Assembly: GCA_902491575.1 (NCBI GenBank)
Contig: CABUID010000015.1
Location: 1-46,539, forward strand
Length of the DNA stretch: 46,539 nt
DNA from: an uncultured Bacillota bacterium
GTDB lineage: Bacteria > Bacillota_I > Bacilli_A > RFN20 > CAG-631
Reading direction: 5' to 3'
Part shown: in pieces, positions 26,282 to 33,997 of the stretch
How positions within the stretch are numbered: position 1 is the stretch's first letter
How the letters are laid out: every line of letters begins with the position of its first letter
Notes under the pieces: model-generated
The model's input: only the letters and a program-made list of their open reading frames with translations
Database searches by the model: none
Told to the model about the DNA's origin: nothing
Made by a program: the position numbers and the translations under genes

Positions 26282-27427
26282 TTAGATTTCTTTAGTTCCG
26301 CTAGAAACACTTACTTCATAAAAACTTGGCTCATACCCAATTTTTGCTGTATATATTTCCTTTACTTTTTCGATTGCTTTTTTTTCAAAGCCTTTTTTAA
26401 ATAAAGCAATTGAACATCCTCCAAAACCTGCTCCAGTCATTCTTGCACCAATGCAGCCTTCCTGAGATAAAAAACTATGTACTAAAGTATCTAATTCTTT
26501 CCCTGTAACTTCATAATCCTTTTCTAATGATAGATGTGATGCTGTTAACAATGTACCTAAAGTTTCAATATCATGTTGTTTTAATGCCTTACTAGCTTGA
26601 ATTGTTCGTACATTTTCACTCACTACATGTCTCCATCTTTTTTGTAAATTTGTATCTTTTACCAACGGAAGAAGTTTTTCCATTGTATTTTCATCTATAT
26701 CACATAAATACTCATAATAATAGCCATTCTGACGTAAAATTTCTAAAATTGCATCACATTCAGCACGTCTTTCATTATATTTGCTATCTGCAAGCAATCT
26801 TTTTTTATTTGTATTGGCTATAATTAATACATTATCTTCTAATTCAAACGGAATTTCTTCATATTTCAAAGTATTACAATTTAAAAGTAATGCGCCATTT
26901 TCAACACCATTACAAATAATAAATTGATCCATTATTCCACTATTTACACCCATAAATTCGTTTTCTACTCTTTTACACTTTAAAGCCAAATCGGTTCCTT
27001 GAACGGGATGATTGACTAAAGTAGATAAAGCATAACCTAAACCTGTACAAAAAGACGCTGATGAAGATAAACCTGATGAATGTGGAATTGTTCCTCCACA
27101 AACCATATCAAAACCAACATGTAAATCGAAAATCTTCATAACTCCTTTGATAAAATCAGTCCATTGTTTAGTATGACTTTCATCTATTACATCAAAGGAA
27201 ATTAGACCTAAATCTTCAAACTGCATCGAATAAGCATGAACCCTATTCGTATGATTTAAACGAATCATAAAATAAGTTCCTCGATTAATGGCACAAGGTA
27301 ATACAAAACCACCATTATAATCAATATGTTCTCCAATAATATTGACTCTACCAGGCGAAAAAAAGCATCTTGTATTTTCACTGTTGGAAAATAATTCTTC
27401 AAATTTTTCTTTAATTTTTATTAACAT
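26282..27427 (-). CDS. galK: Galactokinase
   Basis: 381 residues, usual for bacterial GalK. It phosphorylates galactose to galactose-1-phosphate with ATP, the first step of the Leloir pathway. Signature motifs are GRVNIIGEHIDYNGG (about residues 27-41), the ATP-binding GGTIPHSSGLSSSASF (about 111-126) and TGAGFGGCSIALF (about 336-348). No galE or galT is nearby; instead the gene heads the ABC exporter genes. GGGAGGT precedes the ATG and a TATAAT (27461-27456, minus) lies about 29 bases upstream without a clear -35. Confidence 0.95.
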   Translation of the reverse strand: MLIKIKEKFEELFSNSENTRCFFSPGRVNIIGEHIDYNGGFVLPCAINRGTYFMIRLNHTNRVHAYSMQFEDLGLISFDVIDESHTKQWTDFIKGVMKIFDLHVGFDMVCGGTIPHSSGLSSSASFCTGLGYALSTLVNHPVQGTDLALKCKRVENEFMGVNSGIMDQFIICNGVENGALLLNCNTLKYEEIPFELEDNVLIIANTNKKRLLADSKYNERRAECDAILEILRQNGYYYEYLCDIDENTMEKLLPLVKDTNLQKRWRHVVSENVRTIQASKALKQHDIETLGTLLTASHLSLEKDYEVTGKELDTLVHSFLSQEGCIGARMTGAGFGGCSIALFKKGFEKKAIEKVKEIYTAKIGYEPSFYEVSVSSGTKEI

Positions 27428-27488
27428 GACTATTACCTCCCATTAAATCGCTCTCATTATACTCTATTTTCATTCCAAATAAAAGAAT

Positions 27489-27513
27489 ATTATTTATAAA
27501 CACGATAAATAAT
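27489..27513 (-). terminator. Weak terminator after cse60
   Basis: On the minus strand ATTATTTAT (27513-27505) pairs perfectly with ATAAATAAT (27497-27489), followed by ATTCTTTTATTT. All stem pairs are A-T, so termination may be leaky. The stop codon lies in the hairpin region. Confidence 0.4.
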
Positions 27514-27678
27514 CATAGCACTATAACAATAAATTTGTTCACCATTTGAAGCAATAAAAGCATTAATAGAATATTTAATATCTATGACATCTGTTTCATT
27601 AAGACCACTTAAAAAATTATTAATCCGATATTGTAAATCTTTTTCGTGTTCTTCATCATAAATTTCTACTTTTAGCAT
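27490..27678 (-). CDS. cse60: Cse60-like sporulation protein
   Basis: 62 residues, cytosolic, resembling the small Cse60 family (Spore_Cse60), which in B. subtilis is made in the mother cell under sigma E. The family pattern is visible: MLKVEIYDEEHEKDL at the start, the INNFLSGLNE helix, VIDIKYS strand and QIYCYSAMIIY near the end. AGGTGA precedes the ATG. It sits between folT and galK, which have no sporulation role, so it may have its own promoter; a TTATTACACTAT stretch upstream is only a partial sigma-E -10. The biochemical role of the family is unknown. Confidence 0.75.
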   Translation of the reverse strand: MLKVEIYDEEHEKDLQYRINNFLSGLNETDVIDIKYSINAFIASNGEQIYCYSAMIIYRVYK

Positions 27679-27726
27679 TTTATCACCTAATTTATAGTGT
27701 AATAAATTAAGATAAGAAATTTGTCA

Positions 27727-28962
27727 TTATTTGTAGTTTTTTAAACGAAGTATATCTTTATTTATCAAATTAAATCTTGAAAGAATGGGTAAAACAGCTT
27801 GAAGAACGTAATAAAGCAAAATACTTTGTGGTAATAAGTACAATACATTTTTTGGTAAAGACAAATAAAGAGCATAATATTTTACTTTTTCGAGATAACT
27901 TGCAAAAGTCATTGAAGAATCATTGTGAAAGTAAGTTACAAAGATAAATAAAAAAGATCCATAAATTGCGTTCATAAATATATTTATTAAGAATCGTGCA
28001 AATAAAACTTTTGAAAAAGTCACTTTCGTTTTAAAAAAGCAAAGTCCATAAATCATTCCACTTAATGCCGCTTGTAATGTATAACCAAAATTAAATACTC
28101 CTCCACCTGAACTCGTAAGGAAAAATCCAATAATATCCGAGAAAATACCGACTACAAAACCATAAATTGGGCCATATATTAAAGCAATAATCGCAAAAAA
28201 TAAATAAGTAAAGGATAATCCAAGATTACCAAAGCCACTCGGTATTGGTATAAATTTACTGGCTAACATTAAAGAAAATAACATAGCAATGGTTGTAATT
28301 TCTTTGACGTTTCGATAGGGTTTAAAAGCGAATTTCCAATATTCTTTATGGAAGCAAGAAGAAAATAAAGTCATATTATCATATTGAAAAGCATCCTCTT
28401 TTTCATTATTTTTATTTTTTTTATATAATATAAAACCAATCAATAACTCAACAAGTAACACTCCCAAACTACTAAATAAAGCGAATTTCCAACGATTAAA
28501 TTCGTTTTTTAATTCTACGATATTACTACTATCCAAAAAAGTAACCTCACATCGATTAAAGGCAATAGCGGATACACTATCTTTAATAAACATTTTAGCA
28601 CGTGTTCCAATCGTATTATTGGAACTTAAAAAAAACAAATCATAATATTTGTATTTTGTTTGAATTGTAATCCTATTATCTTCAATAAAATAAGAAAAGT
28701 CACCCTTTGCAAGCATTTTTTCTATATCAATATTTTTATATTTATCATTTTCACCATTGTTTTTGATTTCATTTAAAAAATCTTCGTTGATTAGTAATTC
28801 CGCATTAAATTCTTGAATATTATCCACTTCAAATTTTGCTTCATAATATGCTTGGTTTTGGTTAATCAAATCTCCTATAATAAAAGAAGATAAGAAACCT
28901 ATACATAAAATAATAACCAAAGATACAACATGCTTCCATAAATAACGAAAGTAATTTCCCAT
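27727..28962 (-). CDS. folT: Folate ECF transporter S component with N-terminal extension
   Basis: 411 residues. The C-terminal part (about 218-411) is a FolT-type S component that captures folate and works with the shared ECF energising module, which is not encoded here. It has about six membrane helices, IPIPSGFGNLGLSF and the FSDIIGFFLTSSGGGVFNFGYTLQA loop. S components are normally about 170-190 residues. Here about 215 residues are added at the N-terminus: a membrane segment (12-30), about 125 residues that should lie outside the cell (31-157), a second membrane segment (158-180) and a charged cytosolic linker. The upstream tetrahydrofolate riboswitch supports the folate assignment. AGGAGG lies 8 bases before the ATG and can be masked by the leader RNA. 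Confidence 0.88.
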   Translation of the reverse strand: MGNYFRYLWKHVVSLVIILCIGFLSSFIIGDLINQNQAYYEAKFEVDNIQEFNAELLINEDFLNEIKNNGENDKYKNIDIEKMLAKGDFSYFIEDNRITIQTKYKYYDLFFLSSNNTIGTRAKMFIKDSVSAIAFNRCEVTFLDSSNIVELKNEFNRWKFALFSSLGVLLVELLIGFILYKKNKNNEKEDAFQYDNMTLFSSCFHKEYWKFAFKPYRNVKEITTIAMLFSLMLASKFIPIPSGFGNLGLSFTYLFFAIIALIYGPIYGFVVGIFSDIIGFFLTSSGGGVFNFGYTLQAALSGMIYGLCFFKTKVTFSKVLFARFLINIFMNAIYGSFLFIFVTYFHNDSSMTFASYLEKVKYYALYLSLPKNVLYLLPQSILLYYVLQAVLPILSRFNLINKDILRLKNYK

Positions 28963-28968
28963 AAAAAA

Positions 28969-28997
28969 GACCTCCTAGAACAACCAGAAGATCCGCT
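28969..28997 (-). promoter_or_regulatory. Expression platform of the folT riboswitch (SD-masking hairpin)
   Basis: On the minus strand GATCTTCT (28993-28986) can pair along its full length with AGGAGGTC (28976-28969), which contains the folT SD; two pairs are G-U. The overlapping AGCGGA (28997-28992) can instead pair with TCCGCT (29019-29014), the 3' strand of the aptamer. The two pairings exclude each other, which suggests translational control: ligand bound, SD masked; ligand absent, SD open. Confidence 0.6.
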
Positions 28998-29012
28998 TTT
29001 CTTATTTCATTG

Positions 29013-29100
29013 CAGCGGACGCGCTAGTAAACCGCCGATTACTCGTTCGTCTTATATGCATCTCCCACATATAAGCACTTTACGCTTACTAACTACTCTG
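29013..29100 (-). ncRNA. Tetrahydrofolate (THF) riboswitch aptamer
   Basis: Read on the minus strand, the leader matches the THF-I class: CAGAGTAG at the 5' side (29100-29093), GCGTAAAGTG (29085-29076), a GTGGGAGATG loop, ACGAA, CGGCGG and finally CGTCCGCTG (29021-29013). Paired regions are visible: TAGTAA with TTACTA (P2), CTTATATG with CATATAAG (P3) and the short CAG/CTG closing helix. It lies between a perfect promoter and the folT start. The class binds reduced folates and usually represses folate uptake or synthesis genes. Confidence 0.88.
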
Positions 29101-29110
29101 TATAGCATTC

Positions 29111-29139
29111 ATTATAAGTAGACTCCCTCTTCCTGTCAA
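29111..29139 (-). promoter_or_regulatory. Consensus sigma-A promoter of the folT riboswitch transcript
   Basis: On the minus strand TTGACA (29139-29134), a 17-base spacer and TATAAT (29116-29111) are perfect consensus. The transcript should begin near 29104, just before the aptamer. Confidence 0.9.
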
Positions 29140-29220
29140 ATAAATCTTCTACTTTTAATCATTTTATTTTTTTTATTTATCAAAAACTAGATGGACTAAA
29201 GACAATAATTGCGATTATCA

Positions 29221-29248
29221 TTTACAAGAACTCAAAATTTGTTATAAT
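29221..29248 (+). promoter_or_regulatory. Promoter of the ADP-ribosylglycohydrolase gene
   Basis: TTTACA (29221-29226), a 16-base spacer and TATAAT (29243-29248). It diverges from the folT promoter about 80 bases away. An apparent ATG at 29247 lies inside the -10 box and cannot be the translation start. Confidence 0.6.
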
Positions 29249-29279
29249 GTTTTACAAGGAAATCTTAAGGAGAAATACT

Positions 29280-30623
29280 ATGGGCAATTTAAAATATTGG
29301 GCTTGGCTGAATTATGAAAAATACATTATGTGTGAGTATATTCAGTGCAAAAAAGAAGGTCATCTTGTTGATGATTTACTTCCTTTTTGCGAATTTGTAG
29401 AACGTAATTATGATAAAAGAGATGTTAGAAAATTAGGTGCTGCTTTAGGAGAATTATTGTTGAATTCTCCCATCGATCCATCCTTTCATTACGATGAACC
29501 ATCAAAACTAGATGAGATTTTATCGTCTCGTCCTCAACAAACTTTTGTACCTGTTGCATATCAAAATATAACCAATTTAAAAGAACGCATTACTGGTGCA
29601 TGGCTTGGCAGAACAGCAGGATGTTTACTTGGGAAACCAATAGAAGGATGGAGAACAAATCGTTTATATCCTTTATTAAAACAAACTAATAATTATCCAA
29701 TGCATCGTTATATAAAAACGACTGATTTTAATCAAACCATGATTGATGAATTAATGATTGATGTAAATAGTTGTTGGATTGATAAAGTAGAAGATGCTTC
29801 ACCAAAAGATGATGATACCACTTATACCGTTTTAGGTTTAAAAATGGTTGAAACATTTGGCAAGGATTTTACTTCAGAGGATGCTTTAGAAACTTGGTTG
29901 CGTTTCCTTCCAATTGTAACGACTTGTACAGCTGAACGCTATGCATATTGTAATGCTGCAAAAGGATTACTTCCTCCAGAAACTGCAACTTATAAAAATC
30001 CATATCGTGAATTTATTGGTGCTCAAATACGTGCTGACTTCTTTGGTTATGTCAATCCAGGGAATCCAGAAAAAGCGGCTAAAATGGCTTTTAATGATGC
30101 ATCCATTTCTCATATTAAAAATGGTATTTATGGAGAAATGTGGGTAGCTGCTATGATTGCGATTGCTGCTGTATGCGATGATACAGAAACCATTATTTGT
30201 AAAGCTTTAGAACAAATCCCTGTAAATTGTCGTTTGCGAGAAGATGTTATGGAAGTGGTTCATAATTATAAAAATAATCTTACCGAAGAAGAATCTCGAG
30301 CATTATTACATAAGAAATATGATGAAAATGTAGAAATGGAATGGGGATATGTCGTCAATAATGCCGCAATTGTTGCACATGCTATTCTTTATGGTAATAA
30401 AGACTTTGAAAAATCAATTTGTTATGCTGTTCAATGTGGTTTTGATACCGATTGTAATGGTGCTACTGTTGGTAGTGTTGTAGGAATGATGGTCGGTGAA
30501 AAGAATATTCCTGCTAGATGGTATGAGCCATTCCATAGAAAATTAATTACTGCAGTAGAAGGTTATAATTGTGTTACAATAGATGAATTAGTCGATAAAA
30601 CGCTTTATTTAATAAAAAATTAA
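29280..30623 (+). CDS. ADP-ribosylglycohydrolase family protein
   Basis: 447 residues from the ATG at 29280, behind AAGGAG; the frame extends 11 codons upstream, but that part contains the promoter. An N-terminal segment of about 95 residues precedes the ADP-ribosylglycohydrolase domain: TGAWLGRTAGCLLGKPIEG (about 102-120), the metal-binding DDDTTYT (about 178-184) and the second metal-site region CGFDTDCNGATVGSVVGMMVG (about 388-408). Family members remove ADP-ribose from proteins or small molecules with a two-magnesium centre. The substrate is not known, and no ADP-ribosyltransferase is encoded nearby. It is a single-gene unit with its own terminator. Confidence 0.9.
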   Translation: MGNLKYWAWLNYEKYIMCEYIQCKKEGHLVDDLLPFCEFVERNYDKRDVRKLGAALGELLLNSPIDPSFHYDEPSKLDEILSSRPQQTFVPVAYQNITNLKERITGAWLGRTAGCLLGKPIEGWRTNRLYPLLKQTNNYPMHRYIKTTDFNQTMIDELMIDVNSCWIDKVEDASPKDDDTTYTVLGLKMVETFGKDFTSEDALETWLRFLPIVTTCTAERYAYCNAAKGLLPPETATYKNPYREFIGAQIRADFFGYVNPGNPEKAAKMAFNDASISHIKNGIYGEMWVAAMIAIAAVCDDTETIICKALEQIPVNCRLREDVMEVVHNYKNNLTEEESRALLHKKYDENVEMEWGYVVNNAAIVAHAILYGNKDFEKSICYAVQCGFDTDCNGATVGSVVGMMVGEKNIPARWYEPFHRKLITAVEGYNCVTIDELVDKTLYLIKN

Positions 30624-30636
30624 CTTTTTGTTGAAT

Positions 30637-30670
30637 AAAATTCATCTTGTAGAAGATAAGAATTTTGTTT
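30637..30670 (+). terminator. Terminator of the ADP-ribosylglycohydrolase gene
   Basis: AAAATTC-ATCTT (30637-30648) pairs with AAGAT-(AA)-GAATTTT (30653-30666) around GTAG, then TGTTTT. One 2-base bulge. Confidence 0.6.
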
Positions 30671-31064
30671 TAATTTAAATAAATTAATTTTAGAGAATTC
30701 CTATACTTTAATCGTTAAGCAAATACAAGAAATTGATTTACAAAATTATAATTATATTATTATGCTAGGATTAAGAAATAATTTAAGAAAAAGTATTCGA
30801 TTAGAAGTTAATTCATTTTTAGATAACGGATTATTAACAACTGATATTAATTGTAGTAAATTAAATAAATACTTTATATATAATGGAGTTAATTGTTTAA
30901 TTAATAATAAATCAACAAATTATTTATGTAATTATGTATATCATAAAGTACTAAAATATAATAAAAATACAATATTTATTCATGTACCTAGTTTAAAATA
31001 TATTAAAAATTTAGCTAAATTAATAGAATTAATTTCAAATATTAATATCACCACTTGCATATAA
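30663..31064 (+). pseudogene. 5'-truncated pyroglutamyl-peptidase (C15) remnant
   Basis: The frame is open from about 30660 to 31064, but its first ATG (30762) is internal to the homologous region. The translated part matches the last two thirds of pyrrolidone-carboxylate peptidase. The I-I-M-L-G-L-R segment corresponds to the conserved strand before the active-site loop, NKSTNYLCNYVYHKVL carries the catalytic Cys position, and FIHVPSL carries the catalytic His. About 55-60 N-terminal residues and any start with an SD are missing; the preceding terminator of the ADP-ribosylglycohydrolase gene abuts it. Base use is even more AT-rich than in its neighbours. I read it as a truncated gene, although expression from an unusual start cannot be excluded. 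Confidence 0.5.
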
Positions 31065-31081
31065 TGTAATGGTGATTTTTT
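31047..31081 (+). terminator. Hairpin plus T-run directly before murC
   Basis: ATCACCA (31047-31053) pairs with TGGTGAT (31070-31076), and inside this TTGCAT pairs with ATGTAA (one G-U), followed by TTTTTT (31076-31081). It has the form of an intrinsic terminator, but the only SD for murC, GGTGA (31071-31075), is in its 3' arm. Confidence 0.6.
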
Positions 31082-32332
31082 ATGAAATATTATTTAGTAG
31101 GAATAAAAGGTTCTGGAATGGCAGGGCTAGCACAAATTTTATATGATTTAGGTCATGATGTAAAAGGTGCCGATGTGAATCAAGAAATCTTTATCGAGCA
31201 TCAACTTCAAAGCAGACATATCATCATTGAATCTTTCGATGAAATGCATTATGAAGATGCTGATATAATTGTTGTAGGTAATGCTTTTTTAAATAAATTT
31301 GATTTTAAAGATAAAAAAATTAAAACTTATCAAGAAATGTTGTCCACATTAAATGATCGTTATTTTTCAATTGCCGTTTGTGGGACTCATGGTAAGACAA
31401 CCACAACCAACATGATAAAACATGTTTTAAGTCAGATTTATCCAATATCTTACTTAGTTGGTGATGGACAAGGTAAAGGCGATAAAAATGCTCAATATTT
31501 TGTTTATGAAGCTTGTGAACATCGAGATCATTTTTTAAGTTATCATCCCAACATGATTGTTTGTGGCAATATCGATTATGACCATGTAGAATATTTTACA
31601 AGTAAAAAACAATACCGTAATTCTTTTAAACAATTTTTTCGTCAATGCAAAAATCAATTAATTCTAAATGATTCTATTGATTATAAAAGGAATGTTTCTA
31701 AAGTAACCTTTGGTATAAACAACGCAGAACTTAAAGCAAAAAATATAAAGTATACTGAAAACGGAATTTATTTTGATATGACTTATCAACACAAAAATTA
31801 CCTTTCGATACATCTTCCATTTTATGGCAAACATATGCTACTTGACGCTTTAGCGTGTATTGCTTGTTGTATTTCTTTGAATGTAGAAATGAATCAAATT
31901 ATTGAGGCATTAAAATCTTATAAAGAAGCCGGTAGAAGATACAACATTACATTTGTAAAAAGTAACATCATTATCGATGATTATGGTCATCATCCTAACG
32001 AAATTGCTTCAACGATTAATGCAATTTTTCAAGAATTTCCAGAAAAAAAATTATATATCGTCTATCATCCAGATCGTCCTAAAAGATTAATGTGCTTCTT
32101 AAAAAAATACATTCATGTATTTCATCAATCTAAAAAAGCTTATGTTCTTCCTTTTTTACATATGGGAGAGGAAGAAGAAAAGGCTTTAAGAATGGTGATT
32201 GATAATAAAAAAATCTTTATGTATAATTCCTCTTTTTTAAACGAATCCTATGAAAATTGTGTATTTTTATTTACGGGTTCAAAAGAAATGAAACCAATTA
32301 TACATCAATTAATACAGCATTTAGAAAAATAA
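31082..32332 (+). CDS. murC: UDP-N-acetylmuramate--L-alanine ligase
   Basis: 416 residues. It adds L-alanine to UDP-MurNAc, the first amino acid of the peptidoglycan stem, using ATP. N-terminal Rossmann GIKGSGMAGLA (about residues 7-17); P-loop CGTHGKTTTTNM (about 100-111); the Bacilli-type FVYEACEHRDHFLSYHP motif (about 140-156); NIDYDHVEYF; and the C-terminal DDYGHHPNEI (about 300-309). The only visible SD (GGTGA) lies six bases before the ATG, inside a hairpin. It stands alone rather than in a cell-wall cluster. The length is slightly short, but all domains are present. Confidence 0.93.
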   Translation: MKYYLVGIKGSGMAGLAQILYDLGHDVKGADVNQEIFIEHQLQSRHIIIESFDEMHYEDADIIVVGNAFLNKFDFKDKKIKTYQEMLSTLNDRYFSIAVCGTHGKTTTTNMIKHVLSQIYPISYLVGDGQGKGDKNAQYFVYEACEHRDHFLSYHPNMIVCGNIDYDHVEYFTSKKQYRNSFKQFFRQCKNQLILNDSIDYKRNVSKVTFGINNAELKAKNIKYTENGIYFDMTYQHKNYLSIHLPFYGKHMLLDALACIACCISLNVEMNQIIEALKSYKEAGRRYNITFVKSNIIIDDYGHHPNEIASTINAIFQEFPEKKLYIVYHPDRPKRLMCFLKKYIHVFHQSKKAYVLPFLHMGEEEEKALRMVIDNKKIFMYNSSFLNESYENCVFLFTGSKEMKPIIHQLIQHLEK

Positions 32333-32352
32333 ATATTTAATTTATTTTTTTA
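32325..32352 (+). terminator. Terminator of murC
   Basis: AAAAATAAA (32325-32333) pairs with TTTATTTTT (32341-32349), followed by more T. The stem is all A-T and overlaps the stop codon. Confidence 0.45.
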
Positions 32353-32391
32353 TTGGAATTGTTTATAATTCTAATGTTGGGAAGTGATAAA

Positions 32392-33738
32392 ATGACAGCA
32401 GAAGAAAAATATGATTTATTGACGAATGGTAATGTAAAAAAAACAATTAGTCGTTTGGCCATTCCAACGATTATTAGTATGTTAATCACTTCACTTTATA
32501 ATTTGGCTGATTCCTTCTTCGTTAGTTCTTTAGGATTTGAAGCCATTGGAGCAGTAGGCGTCACTTTTTCTATGATGGCTTTAATTCAAGCTTGTGGTTT
32601 TTTCTTTGGACATGGATCAGGAAACTACATTTCTAGAGAATTAGGAAATAAAAATATAAATGATGCTAAGCAAATGGCAGCAACTGGGTATTATTCATCG
32701 ATTATCTTTGGAATTGTTCTTTCTACGTTTGGAATCATTTTTATTACCCCTTTTGCAAAAATATTAGGTTCAAACGATGAAATCCTACCTTTTGCTAAAA
32801 TCTATTTATTTTATATATTACTTGGTGCACCTTTTATGTGTGCTTCCTTAGTGATGAATAACCAATTACGATTTCAAGGGAATGCTTTCTATGCTATGAT
32901 TGGGATGGGAAGTGGTGCTTTATTAAATATATTAGGTGACTTCCTGCTTGTTCCACTTTTAAAAATGCATGGTGCTGGATTGTCTACATTTATTTCACAA
33001 ATTGTTAGTTTTATTTTGCTTCGAATAGGCATTCATAAATCCAACAATGTGAAGATACATTTTAAAAATTTTCGGTTAAATCTTTCTTTATATAAGTCGA
33101 TTGTCAATGGAGGTTTACCAAGTTTAATTCGTCAAGGAATAGGAAGTGTGGCCACCATTTGTTTAAATCAAGTTTGTAAGAAATATGGAACAGATGTTGT
33201 CGCTGCTATGAGTGTCGTGACAAGAATTACCAATCTTCCTTTTTCTGTAATTTTAGGATTTGGTCAAGGCTTTCAACCTGTTTGTGGATTTAATTATGGA
33301 GCTAAAAAATATAATCGAGTAAAAGAAGGATTTTACTTTACCATTATCGTTTCTTTCTCTATATTAATTGTTTTATCGATAGGATGTTATTATTTTTCTA
33401 ATTTTTTAGTGGAATTATTTTGCAAGCAAAATACAAATATTGAAAACTATGATTATTTTTTAAAAATAGGTGTTCAAACACTCAAAATTCATTGTTTTAC
33501 TTTACCTTTGGTGGGAATTTTTAGTCCAGCTAATATGTTAATGCAAACCATTGGAAAATCGTTTCGGGCAACGCTTTTAGCACTTTCTAGGCAAGGTCTT
33601 TTCTTTATACCATTGATTTTTGCTTTATCTTTTAATATTCGAGGGATTCAATTTGCTCAACCTCTTTCCGATATTTTAACTTTAATCGTATCTATTCTTT
33701 TATCCATTAGTGTAATAAAAGAAATGAAAACCAATTAA
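32392..33738 (+). CDS. MATE-family efflux protein
   Basis: 448 residues from the ATG at 32392 (SD GGGAAGTG); the frame runs 13 codons further upstream through a TTG, but that stretch covers a possible -10 (TATAAT, 32364-32369). It has twelve hydrophobic segments in two similar halves. The start (KKTISRLAIPTIISMLITSLYNLADSFFV pattern) and VVAAMSVVTRITNLPFSVILGFGQGFQPV region are typical of NorM/DinF-type MATE transporters, which expel drugs or metabolites in exchange for sodium or protons. Substrate unknown. It is a single gene between murC and the flotillin leader. Confidence 0.92.
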   Translation: MTAEEKYDLLTNGNVKKTISRLAIPTIISMLITSLYNLADSFFVSSLGFEAIGAVGVTFSMMALIQACGFFFGHGSGNYISRELGNKNINDAKQMAATGYYSSIIFGIVLSTFGIIFITPFAKILGSNDEILPFAKIYLFYILLGAPFMCASLVMNNQLRFQGNAFYAMIGMGSGALLNILGDFLLVPLLKMHGAGLSTFISQIVSFILLRIGIHKSNNVKIHFKNFRLNLSLYKSIVNGGLPSLIRQGIGSVATICLNQVCKKYGTDVVAAMSVVTRITNLPFSVILGFGQGFQPVCGFNYGAKKYNRVKEGFYFTIIVSFSILIVLSIGCYYFSNFLVELFCKQNTNIENYDYFLKIGVQTLKIHCFTLPLVGIFSPANMLMQTIGKSFRATLLALSRQGLFFIPLIFALSFNIRGIQFAQPLSDILTLIVSILLSISVIKEMKTN

Positions 33739-33786
33739 GTTTTTAATGAAATTGTTTGTTTTTTCACAAGTATTCAGCGATTTTTA

Positions 33787-33814
33787 TTGAAAATGAATCA
33801 CAATATGCTATAAT
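33787..33814 (+). promoter_or_regulatory. Promoter of the flotillin leader transcript
   Basis: TTGAAA (33787-33792), a 16-base spacer and an extended -10 TGCTATAAT (TATAAT at 33809-33814). Transcription should start near 33821, leaving a leader of about 175 bases. Confidence 0.75.
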
Positions 33815-33820
33815 ATAATT

Positions 33821-33997
33821 GTAAAAGGAAGTAGTTTCCCATAAAAGGGGTCAAATTCGTCAATCCGATAATTACTATCCGATTTGAATTAAAAAACAAA
33901 ACTTTTACTGCAATTAAGTAGTAAAAGTTTTTTATTTAGCAACACAGCTTTTACTGCTTGTTGTAAACACACAAATCTCATGAAAGGAGGATAATAT
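33821..33997 (+). ncRNA. Structured 5' leader of the flotillin gene, unclassified
   Basis: Before the flotillin start lies a long leader with ordered structure: GGAA/TTCC and CCC/GGG pairs that compete near 33826-33850; CAAATTCG (33852-33859) against CGATTTG (33880-33886) with one bulge; ATCCGAT repeated directly at 33863 and 33877; an intrinsic terminator at 33898-33933; then a second CTTTTACTGC copy (33948-33957) inside another hairpin. A terminator placed between promoter and gene suggests attenuation. It matches no riboswitch class I know. The coding sequence follows a strong AAAGGAGG. Confidence 0.5.
33898..33935 (+). terminator. Terminator inside the flotillin leader (attenuator)
   Basis: AAAACTTTTACT (33898-33909) pairs perfectly with AGTAAAAGTTTT (33920-33931) over a 10-base loop, followed by TT and ATTT. 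It lies between the promoter and the gene, with no gene upstream in the same transcript. Confidence 0.8.

Noticed and set aside
29247..29279. Upstream ATG extending the ADP-ribosylglycohydrolase by 11 codons
   Set aside because: The ATG lies within the -10 box TATAAT and has no SD; the ATG at 29280 has AAGGAG.
33821..33900. A known riboswitch (preQ1, fluoride, THF, SAM classes) in the flotillin leader
   Set aside because: None of the core motifs I know for these classes is present; I keep it as unclassified.
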